Below are positions 1 through 5,012 of a DNA stretch of 5,012 nt, in pieces; position 1 is the first letter of the stretch; each line of letters starts with the position of its first letter. Position numbers and translations under genes: made by a program. The notes beneath the pieces are model-generated. The model ran no database searches. It saw nothing but the letters and a program-made list of their open reading frames with translations, and was not told the origin of the DNA. This stretch comes from Pseudomonadota bacterium (lineage in GTDB: Bacteria; Pseudomonadota; Alphaproteobacteria; Sphingomonadales; SMXR01), in the NCBI GenBank assembly GCA_022568115.1, contig JADFFP010000118.1, forward strand, positions 1 through 5,012, written 5' to 3'.

Positions 1-161
1 CGGTTGACGGCGATGTCGCGGTAGTGAGTGATCCGCTGGCCTTTGATTTCCTCGGCGCTGTCTTCGTATACCGCCGTAACTCGGACGACCCGGGAGATTG
101 GGTTCTGGAGCAGGTGCTGATGGCGCCCGAGCCGGACGCAGAGGACGTCTTTGGGCGGGTC
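1..161 (-). other. Unrecognised open coding-like tail running off the window
   Basis: The same minus-strand frame stays open from 161 to the window edge and reads [19 protein letters not shown], then [19 protein letters not shown], then [17 protein letters not shown] do not recognise it. It is neither the UvrB C-terminus nor the expected continuation of a Mod methyltransferase after HVVING; the DPPK here is not the catalytic DPPY. The mix of hydrophobic and charged residues looks like real protein, but a third origin, a diverged domain, or chance openness in GC-rich DNA all remain possible. No stop or start codon bounding a gene is seen in this frame inside the window. Confidence 0.35.
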
Positions 162-353
162 GCCATTGATGACAACGTGAGCGGGCTTGTCTTCGGGTCC
201 GCGGCGCACCTCCCCGACCGGGGTCAGTCCCGGGAAGATCTGCTCGTGGAATCGCTTTACAACCAGGAGATCGGTGACGTCGGCAGTCGACTCTGGTTTG
301 TCTGCTCCCTTGGGTACCAGGGTGGCCTTGTGGCCCTCGACGCTGAGGACTTG
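162..353 (-). other. Fragment resembling the pre-catalytic part of a Type III (Mod)-like DNA methyltransferase, fused in frame to uvrB
   Basis: Where UvrB homology stops after LTEY, the open frame continues with [18 protein letters not shown], then [20 protein letters not shown] (the [10 protein letters not shown] part at 254-225), then [10 protein letters not shown] (ending at 162). From memory, RFHE.I.PGL...G...RG..KP.HVVING closely resembles the segment before the catalytic core of site-specific adenine methyltransferases of the Mod type, where it is normally followed by EN-H-L and then DPPYNTG. That catalytic motif is not reached here, so no methylation activity is implied. Base composition does not differ visibly from the uvrB part. 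I see no insertion sequence ends, target duplication or integrase at the junction. The similarity is pattern recognition only, and an unrelated protein could share the motif. The fragment has no start of its own at the junction. Confidence 0.5.
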
Positions 354-932
354 GTATTCGGTCAGGTCTTCAGCCATCCGTTTGGTCAGGGTGGTGACCA
401 GGATGCGCAAGCCGGCCCCCGCCACCTCGCGGCATTCCTTCATCAGGTCATCGACCTGGTGTTCGACCGGGCGCACCTCGGTGGGCGGATCGATCAGGCC
501 GGTCGGACGGATCACCTGTTCGACGAATTTATGCTCAACCTTTTCCAGCTCCCACGGGCCCGGGGTGGCCGAAACGAAAATAGTTTCCGGGCGCATCACC
601 TCCCACTCCTCGAATTTCAGCGGCCGGTTGTCGAGGCAGCTGGGAAGCCGGAAGCCGTATTCGGCCAGGGTCGATTTTCTTTTGAAATCGCCGCGGTACA
701 TGCCGTTCAACTGGCCGATGGTGACGTGGCTTTCATCGACGAACAGCAGCGCGTCATCGGACAGGTATTCGAACAGGGTGGGCGGCGGCTCGCCGGCGTT
801 GCGGCCGGTCAGGTAGCGCGAATAATTCTCGATCCCGGAACACGACCCGGTCGCCTCGATCATCTCAATATCGAACAATGTCCGTTGCTCCAGCCGCTGG
901 GCTTCCAGCAGGCGCCCGGCCCCGGTCAACTC
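354..932 (-). pseudogene. uvrB: uvrB continuation after the premature stop, lacking the C-terminus
   Basis: Directly after the TAA and in the same frame, UvrB homology continues: [18 protein letters not shown], then [11 protein letters not shown], the helicase motif II box DESH (360-363, counting the stop as residue 294), [24 protein letters not shown], the motif III VSATPG (414-419), VIRPTGL, and [16 protein letters not shown] (472-487). Family proteins have LKxRLxEL at the stop position, so the TAA replaces exactly one residue with no frameshift. An internal ATG at 863-861 could start a gene prediction here, but the product would lack Walker A. Homology ends at about 354, so motifs V and VI (the GINLLREGLDMPEV and QTIGRAARN regions in normal UvrB) and the C-terminal UVR motif that binds UvrC are missing. 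Two independent lesions make this a pseudogene or an assembly or sequencing artefact. Confidence 0.88.
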
Positions 933-1814
933 TTACAGCCGGCCCTTAAGCTCGAACTTGATCGACTTGACCGCCTGGTCCAGGGTCGGCCTGGGGGTGA
1001 CGTAATGGCTGTTGGGGTAAACCTTGACGCTCTCCAGGATTTCCGCAATTTCGCCGGTCAGCGGGTCGAACTCGGTGATCTTTTCAATTTCATCGCCAAA
1101 GAACGACAGGTGCCAGGCGCGGTCCTCGAAGTGGGAGGGGAAAATCTCTAATGAATCGCCGCGCACCCTAAAGGCGCCGCGGCCGAACCCGGCGTCGTTG
1201 CGGCGGTACTGCAGCGCCACCAGCTTTCGCATCAGCTGGCGCATGTCAATGTGGTCGCCGAGGTTCAGGGAAACCAGCATCTGGGAGTAGGTCTCGACCG
1301 AGCCGATGCCGTAAATGCACGACACGCTGGCTACGATAATCACGTCATCCTTTTCCAGCAGGGCCCGGGTTGCGCTATGCCTCATGCGGTCGATCTGCTC
1401 GTTAATCGAAGCGTCCTTTTCGATGTAGGTGTCGGATCTGGGGACGTAAGCCTCGGGCTGGTAATAATCATAGTAAGAGACGAAATATTCCACCGCGTTG
1501 CCGGGGAAGAACGATCTGAACTCGCCGTACAGCTGGGCCGCGAGGGTCTTGTTGGGGGCCAGCACCAGCGCCGGCCGCTGCACCTCCTCGATCACTTTGG
1601 CCATGGTGAAAGTCTTGCCCGAGCCGGTGACACCGAGCAGCACCTGGTTGCGCTTCTTGCCTTCAAGCCCCTTGACCAGCGCTTTGATCGCCTGCGGCTG
1701 GTCGCCGGAGGGCTGAAAATCCGAGACCAGTTTAAAAAGCTTCCCGCCCTCGGATTTTTCCGGGCGGGTGACTTTTCTGGGGACGAATGGATAATCTTCA
1801 ATATAGCCGCTCAT
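933..1814 (-). CDS. uvrB: UvrB N-terminal half, ended by an in-frame TAA (excinuclease ABC subunit B)
   Basis: UvrB is the DNA-loading and damage-verifying helicase-like subunit of the cytoplasmic UvrABC nucleotide excision repair system. This reading frame gives 293 residues against about 670-730 for the family. Visible landmarks are the Q-motif FQPSGDQP (33-40), Walker A GVTGSGKT (61-68, Lys67), the [11 protein letters not shown] segment (86-96), and the beta-hairpin region [19 protein letters not shown] (113-131) that clamps DNA. The frame ends KFELKGRL then TAA, where homologues continue. I chose ATG 1814 because it gives a normal UvrB N-terminus, although only a weak AGG precedes it. A TTG at 1850 lies 9 nt after AGGTGG (1865-1860) and is a credible alternative. 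The frame extends to a TTG at 1886, but that adds residues unlike UvrB. It is transcribed divergently from the gene at 1939. Family assignment is near certain; function of this fragment is doubtful because motifs II-VI lie beyond the stop. Confidence 0.93.
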   Translation of the reverse strand: MSGYIEDYPFVPRKVTRPEKSEGGKLFKLVSDFQPSGDQPQAIKALVKGLEGKKRNQVLLGVTGSGKTFTMAKVIEEVQRPALVLAPNKTLAAQLYGEFRSFFPGNAVEYFVSYYDYYQPEAYVPRSDTYIEKDASINEQIDRMRHSATRALLEKDDVIIVASVSCIYGIGSVETYSQMLVSLNLGDHIDMRQLMRKLVALQYRRNDAGFGRGAFRVRGDSLEIFPSHFEDRAWHLSFFGDEIEKITEFDPLTGEIAEILESVKVYPNSHYVTPRPTLDQAVKSIKFELKGRL

Positions 1815-1938
1815 GGCGCCTAATATGGAACCGTTACCCTGAAATTCCAAGGGGAGAAACCACCTCAATCGAACGTGATTAGGCAACCTCCCGCTTTCAA
1901 ATTAAGATAGCGGCTAACCTGATCTAAGGGAGTTCATC
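1815..1938. other. Divergent intergenic region between uvrB and the exported-protein gene
   Basis: These 124 bp separate the ATG of uvrB from the ATG at 1939 on the other strand and should hold promoters for both. I find no convincing -35/-10 pair in either direction and no alphaproteobacterial SOS box (GTTC-N7-GTTC). The part nearest uvrB contains AGGTGG (1865-1860 on the minus strand), which may be a ribosome binding site for an upstream TTG start at 1850. Confidence 0.4.
1926..1932 (+). promoter_or_regulatory. Ribosome binding site of the exported-protein gene
   Basis: AAGGGAG lies 6 nt before ATG 1939, a near-ideal Shine-Dalgarno arrangement. It supports that start codon, as does the signal peptide that begins there. 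Confidence 0.75.
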
Positions 1939-2526
1939 ATGAAAAAGTTGTTAGGCGCAATGTTTTTGGCTCTGGTTGCGGTTCTGCCACTTTCAGCCTT
2001 TGCTCATGGTGAGGAGGAAAACGCGGCCCCGCCGGCGTTTGTGGAACGTGCCCCCGGCGAGCCGATGACGGTGGAGCGGCTTGAGGCGATCATCCGCATC
2101 TTTGATCCCGAGGCTGAACGCAACCTAAATTCCTTTTCCTTCAAGATGCCGGTCCAGGGCATGGAATTGAACATCCAGGTCATTACCGATCCCGCCGCCG
2201 GCCGGATGCGGATTGTGATCCCGATCGTCATGGAAACATCGCTCGGGCCTGAGCGGGTAAAAAGGATCATGCAAGCCAATTTCGACTCTGCCCTGGATGC
2301 CAGATATGCCTTGGCGCAAGGGGTGTTGTGGGCGACCTTTATTCACCCTTTAAGTTCGCTCTCGGATGAGGAATTCCTTTCCGGGCTCAGCCAGACCCTC
2401 AACCTGGTCGCCACTTACGGGTCGACCTATTCCTCAGGCCTGTTGGTTTTCGGTGGTGGCGACAGCCAGGGAATTCTCGACGGTCTGCTGGAAGATTACC
2501 GCAGGAAACTGGAGCCCGAAGTTTAG
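1939..2526 (+). CDS. Exported small protein, possible YbjN/CesT-like fold, unknown function
   Basis: The 195-residue product begins with a clear Sec signal peptide: MKK, a hydrophobic core (LLGAMFLALVAVLPL), and a signal peptidase I site SAFA|HG after residue 22. The mature protein is therefore about 173 residues and probably periplasmic. It contains no cysteine-based lipobox and no further membrane segment. After an acidic, Pro/Ala-rich linker comes MTVERLEAIIRIFD (helix-like), then alternating strand-like stretches (NSFSFKMPVQGMELNIQV, MRIVIPIVMET). Then comes VKRIMQANFDSALDARYAL, AQGVLWATFIHPLSSLSDEEF, and a helical LSGLSQTLNLVATYGSTYSSG. This helix-strand-strand-helix order, with '..A.FD...DARYAL..GVLWA.F.HPL..LS.EEF', resembles the YbjN / Type III chaperone-like fold. 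That is an inference from pattern, and those proteins are usually cytoplasmic. It ends in TAG. Its partner and role are unknown. Confidence 0.85.
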   Translation: MKKLLGAMFLALVAVLPLSAFAHGEEENAAPPAFVERAPGEPMTVERLEAIIRIFDPEAERNLNSFSFKMPVQGMELNIQVITDPAAGRMRIVIPIVMETSLGPERVKRIMQANFDSALDARYALAQGVLWATFIHPLSSLSDEEFLSGLSQTLNLVATYGSTYSSGLLVFGGGDSQGILDGLLEDYRRKLEPEV

Positions 2527-2631
2527 CGGCCTGACTAGGGTCTGAACCGGGTTACCGGTGAGGGCTGTGTTGGTTCCGAAAGGCCCGGTAAACAGGGTGG
2601 ACGGAACTCAAGCCAGCCGGTATAGAAAACC
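2527..2631 (+). promoter_or_regulatory. Leader before the aminotransferase gene, possible structured RNA
   Basis: The 105-bp spacer is GC-rich and has no usable open frame into the next gene, because an in-frame TAG at 2623-2625 closes it. ACCGGG (2546-2551) can pair with CCCGGT (2584-2589), and GTTCC (2573-2577) with GGAAC (2603-2607). These two helices interlock, as in an H-type pseudoknot. A competing local hairpin is ACCGG-GTTA-CCGGT (2546-2559). No run of T follows, so it is not a standard terminator. No clear Shine-Dalgarno precedes ATG 2632. I do not match it to a named riboswitch class; the pairing could be chance. Confidence 0.25.
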
Positions 2632-3834
2632 ATGGCGTTCTTATCTGAAAACCTGAGCAAAATTAAACCCTCGCCGGGGCTCGAGTTGCAGCGCCTGGTG
2701 ACCGAATTGAAAGCCGCCGGCAAGGACGTGATCGGCCTGGGCATCGGCGAGCCGGATTTCGATACCCCCGATCATATCAAGGAAGCGGGCATCCGGGCGA
2801 TCCAGGACGGCCAGACCAAGTACACCACCGTCGACGGCACCATCGAGTGCAAAGAAGCGGTCGCCCTGAAATTCAAACGCGACAACGGTCTCGATTTTTC
2901 CACCAGCCAGATCTCGGTTAATTCCGGCACCAAGCAGACCATCTATAACGCGCTGGTGGCGACCCTCAATCCCGGTGACCAGGTGCTGATCCCGGCCCCT
3001 TACTGGATGTCTTATCCGGATATGGTGCTGCTGGCCGGCGGCGTTCCCGCCATAGTCAAGACCACCATCGAAAATTCCTTCAAGCTGCAGCCGGCCGATC
3101 TGGACGCGGCGATCACGGCCAAAACCAAGTGGCTGATCATGAACTCTCCCTCCAACCCGACCGGGACCGCCTATAGCAAAGATGAGCTGGCGGCGCTCGG
3201 CGATGTGTTGCGAAAACACCCCCGCGTTCACGTCATGTGCGATGATATTTACGAACACCTGGTCTATGACGGCTTTAAGTTTTCCACCCTTTTGAACGCC
3301 GCGCCTGACCTGGCGGAGCGGGTGATCACCATCAACGGGGTCGCCAAGGCCTACGCCATGACCGGCTGGCGGATCGGTTTCGCCGGCGGACCGGAACCCC
3401 TAATCAAGGCGATGGCCAAGGTGCAATCGCAATCCACCTCCAACCCCTGTTCGATCAGCCAGGCGGCGGCCATTGCGGCGCTGACCGGGCCGCAGGAGAT
3501 TGTCAGGGAGCGCACGGCGATTTTTCAAGGCAGGCGCGACAAGGTTCTCAGCATGCTGGGCCAGGCTACCGGCGTCAGGTGCCTGCGCCCCGATGGGGCC
3601 TTTTACGTTTACGCTGAGGTCAGCCCGCTGGTCGGCAAGAAAACCCCGGGCGGACAGACCATCGGCAATGACAAGGACTTTGTGAAATACCTTCTGGAGG
3701 ACAAGGGGGTAGCCGTGATCCCCGGCGAGGTGTTCGGCCTCTCCCCCTATTTCCGGCTTTCCTATGCGGCCTCGATGGAAACGCTGGAAGATGCCTGCGG
3801 GCGCATCCAGGAAGCCGCCGCCGCCCTCACGTAA
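2632..3834 (+). CDS. aatA: Aspartate aminotransferase, PLP-dependent class I
   Basis: This cytoplasmic enzyme transfers the amino group between aspartate and 2-oxoglutarate, giving oxaloacetate and glutamate; some relatives also accept prephenate or aromatic acids. The 400-residue length is normal. Visible residues include the GLGIGEPDFDTPDHI substrate loop, the phosphate-binding SGTKQT (98-103), Trp125 in PYWMSYP stacking on the cofactor, Asn175 in SPSNPTG, Asp204 and Tyr207 in CDDIYEHLVYDG, the cofactor lysine Lys239 in GVAKAYAMTGWRIG (fits the class I signature), and Arg375 in YFRLSY binding the substrate carboxylate. The start is fixed by an in-frame TAG three codons upstream and by the typical N-terminus MAFLSENLSKIKPSPGL. 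No strong ribosome binding site is seen. It follows the exported-protein gene by 105 bp, so co-transcription is possible but unproven. Subfamily (the bacterial type also called aspC or aspB) is likely; the exact substrate range cannot be read from sequence. Confidence 0.95.
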   Translation: MAFLSENLSKIKPSPGLELQRLVTELKAAGKDVIGLGIGEPDFDTPDHIKEAGIRAIQDGQTKYTTVDGTIECKEAVALKFKRDNGLDFSTSQISVNSGTKQTIYNALVATLNPGDQVLIPAPYWMSYPDMVLLAGGVPAIVKTTIENSFKLQPADLDAAITAKTKWLIMNSPSNPTGTAYSKDELAALGDVLRKHPRVHVMCDDIYEHLVYDGFKFSTLLNAAPDLAERVITINGVAKAYAMTGWRIGFAGGPEPLIKAMAKVQSQSTSNPCSISQAAAIAALTGPQEIVRERTAIFQGRRDKVLSMLGQATGVRCLRPDGAFYVYAEVSPLVGKKTPGGQTIGNDKDFVKYLLEDKGVAVIPGEVFGLSPYFRLSYAASMETLEDACGRIQEAAAALT

Positions 3835-3868
3835 AGTTCAGGCAAAATTCATTGCGGAAAAATCTTTT

Positions 3869-3901
3869 TAACCTACTTATAATTTTTAACTTACTTATAA
3901 T
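3869..3901 (+). repeat. Tandem pair of 15-bp direct repeats upstream of msrP
   Basis: TAACCTACTTATAAT (3869-3883) and TAACTTACTTATAAT (3887-3901) differ at one base and start 18 bp apart. Both end in TATAAT. The spacing is under two helical turns, so they might be paired binding sites for a regulator, two alternative -10 elements, or a recent short duplication. Confidence 0.7.
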
Positions 3902-3913
3902 AAGAAGCATTAT

Positions 3914-3918
3914 AGGGA
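3914..3918 (+). promoter_or_regulatory. Ribosome binding site of msrP, favouring the second ATG
   Basis: AGGGA is 4 nt from ATG 3923 and 7 nt from ATG 3926. The usual spacing favours 3926, which would shorten the protein by one methionine only. Confidence 0.55.
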
Positions 3919-3922
3919 CCGG

Positions 3923-4891
3923 ATGATGCTTTTGAAAAACAGAAAATCCTGGCTTATCGCTGAGAATCAAGTGACCCCGGAGCGGCTGTACCTGAGCCGC
4001 CGCCAGATCATGCAGGGTTTTGGCGTGGGGCTGGGAGCGGCGATGGCAGGCCCTTTGTTCCGGGCTGGCGCCGCTTATGCCTTGCCTGAGTTTGAAATAG
4101 CTAAAAAAACCAATTATGCCGGTGAGGAAGAACTGAATTCCTACAAGGAAATCACCTCCTACAACAATTATTATGAATTTGGCGTCGATAAAGAAGATCC
4201 GGCGAAATACGCCCACACGCTCATTACAGATCCCTGGCCGGTCACGGTCACCGGCCATGCCGAGCGGACTGGAACATTTTCCCTGGAAGACCTGATCGAC
4301 TTTAACGCATTGGAAGAACGCATCTACCGCCTGCGCTGTGTCGAGGCGTGGTCGATGGTGATCCCCTGGGTGGGGGTGCCGCTGGCCGGCATACTAAAAA
4401 AATTCGAGCCCACCTCGAAAGCAAAATTTGTCGCCTTTGAAACCCTGGCCGACCGGGCCCAGATGCCGGGGCTACGGTCGCGGGTGCTCGATTGGCCCTA
4501 CCGGGAGGGCTTGAGAATGGACGAGGCGATGCACCCGCTGGCGTTCATGGCGGTGGGCCTCTACGGCAAACCGCTGCTGGGCCAGAACGGCGCTCCGATG
4601 CGCCTGGTGGTGCCGTGGAAATACGGCTTCAAGAGCATCAAGTCGATCGTACAGATCCGCTTCACCGAGAAACAACCGAGAAATACCTGGAATATTCTTG
4701 CCCCTCACGAGTATGGGTTCTACGCCAATGTGAACCCGGCGGTATCGCACCCGCGGTGGAGTCAGGCCAGCGAACGGCGGTTGCCAACGAGCCTGTTCAA
4801 TCAGAACAGGATTCCGACTCGACTATTTAACGGGTATGGCGAGGAGGTTGCGTCGCTGTATGCGGGGATGAACCTCCGCCGCAATTTCTAA
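3923..4891 (+). CDS. msrP: MsrP, molybdenum-dependent methionine sulfoxide reductase catalytic subunit (periplasmic)
   Basis: MsrP (formerly YedY) reduces methionine sulfoxide in oxidised periplasmic proteins using a molybdopterin cofactor, with electrons from the membrane haem protein MsrQ. The 322-residue product matches the family along its length. A twin-arginine signal is seen at LSRRQIM (Arg26-Arg27), followed by a Gly/Ala-rich hydrophobic stretch and a likely cleavage after AYA (about residue 53). Folded, cofactor-loaded export is therefore expected. Family landmarks are SYNNYYEFG (79-87), the molybdenum ligand Cys139 in YRLRCVEAWSMVIPW, KFVAFETL, EGLRMDEAMHPL, GQNGAP, PWKYGFKSIKSI (from 231), EYGFYANVNP, HPRWSQASER, and the C-terminal LFNGYGEEVASLYAGMNLRRNF-type end. 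The start could be 3923 or 3926. Unlike the common arrangement, no msrQ begins in the 121 bp downstream. The upstream AT-rich repeat region suggests its own promoter. Confidence 0.96.
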   Translation: MMLLKNRKSWLIAENQVTPERLYLSRRQIMQGFGVGLGAAMAGPLFRAGAAYALPEFEIAKKTNYAGEEELNSYKEITSYNNYYEFGVDKEDPAKYAHTLITDPWPVTVTGHAERTGTFSLEDLIDFNALEERIYRLRCVEAWSMVIPWVGVPLAGILKKFEPTSKAKFVAFETLADRAQMPGLRSRVLDWPYREGLRMDEAMHPLAFMAVGLYGKPLLGQNGAPMRLVVPWKYGFKSIKSIVQIRFTEKQPRNTWNILAPHEYGFYANVNPAVSHPRWSQASERRLPTSLFNQNRIPTRLFNGYGEEVASLYAGMNLRRNF

Positions 4892-5012
4892 CCTGGATCT
4901 CTCGGTCTCTTTCGCGCGTGCGAAGACGGCTCTACATCATCCAAACATAGTCGTTGAGATATGCAGGCTAACGCTCGCTTCCTGAAGCCCGTTGTGTTCA
5001 TAAAGCTCGGCC
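4892..5012. other. Unassigned DNA after msrP
   Basis: I see no recognisable gene in these 121 bp. A short plus-strand frame from ATG 4961 (MQANARFLKPVVFIKLG) runs off the window and has only a weak GAG before it. A minus-strand frame entering from the right edge ends at TGA 4939-4937 (ELYEHNGLQEASVSLHIS and a few more residues); it could be the end of a convergent gene, but I cannot identify it. A small hairpin TTCGC-GCGT-GCGAA (4911-4924) lacks a T run. Confidence 0.35.

Larger units (their letters stand above)
3835..3922 (+). promoter_or_regulatory. AT-rich promoter region of msrP
   Basis: This 88-bp spacer is strikingly AT-rich compared with its surroundings. It contains two perfect TATAAT hexamers (3878-3883 and 3896-3901), candidates for -10 boxes. 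No good -35 lies at 16-18 bp from either; TTGCGG (3852-3857) is 20 bp from the first. The AGGGA at 3914-3918 is the likely ribosome binding site. No hairpin terminator for the upstream aminotransferase gene is visible. Confidence 0.5.

Noticed and set aside
933..935. TAA reassigned to an amino acid in this organism
   Set aside because: The aminotransferase and msrP genes in the window both end in TAA at the expected family C-terminus, so TAA works as a stop here.
24..1151. Long plus-strand open frame of 375 codons
   Set aside because: It lies opposite the clearly homologous UvrB frame and its translation resembles no family; GC-rich codon use creates open antisense frames.
1815..1938. SOS (LexA) box controlling uvrB
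   Set aside because: GAAC occurs at 1828 and 1871, but no GTTC-N7-GTTC or its complement has the right spacing.
2641..3258. Minus-strand open frame of 205 codons
   Set aside because: It is antisense to the aminotransferase, whose catalytic residues are all in the plus frame.
3331..3372. GVAK instead of the more common GVSK around the aminotransferase lysine
   Set aside because: The class I signature allows Ala before the lysine, so this is ordinary variation.
3827..4258. Minus-strand open frame of 143 codons across the msrP promoter
   Set aside because: It overlaps the well-supported msrP N-terminus, has no family features, and its end is built from the AT-rich spacer.
4911..4924. Hairpin TTCGC-GCGT-GCGAA as the msrP terminator
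   Set aside because: The stem is only 5 bp and is not followed by a T run on either strand.
4888..5001. Minus-strand frame of 37 residues starting at ATG 5001
   Set aside because: It is short, overlaps the msrP stop, has an Arg-rich composition without family resemblance and no clear ribosome binding site.

Overview
The window looks like chromosomal DNA of a GC-rich proteobacterium, most likely an alphaproteobacterium. This is inferred from the style of the UvrB and aspartate aminotransferase proteins and from codon use; no rRNA or tRNA is present to settle it. The genes are mostly housekeeping or periplasmic. I do not see a CRISPR array, an insertion sequence with ends, an RNA gene or an obvious new multi-gene system.

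Left part, minus strand (1-1814): a damaged uvrB (nucleotide excision repair). Its N-terminal half (933-1814) is intact but stops at an in-frame TAA. Past that codon UvrB homology resumes in the same reading frame and runs to about position 354. There it switches abruptly to sequence that is not UvrB. The first non-UvrB stretch (about 162-353) resembles the region before the catalytic domain of Type III-like (Mod) adenine methyltransferases. The last part (1-161) is unrecognised. The frame stays open to the window edge. The helicase motifs V and VI and the UVR motif of UvrB are absent, so no working UvrB can come from this copy. A real rearrangement and a chimeric assembly are both possible.

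Middle, plus strand (1939-3834): a divergently placed gene for a small exported protein with a possible YbjN/CesT-like fold, then a complete PLP-dependent aspartate aminotransferase. A 105-bp leader between them contains interlocking complementary segments that could form a pseudoknot.

Right part (3835-5012): an AT-rich spacer carries two 15-bp direct repeats, each containing a perfect TATAAT. It precedes a complete msrP gene for the Tat-exported molybdenum catalytic subunit of periplasmic methionine sulfoxide reductase. The 121 bp after msrP do not begin a recognisable msrQ, its usual partner. The three plus-strand genes have no evident common pathway. The two exported proteins both act beyond the inner membrane, while UvrB and the aminotransferase are cytoplasmic.
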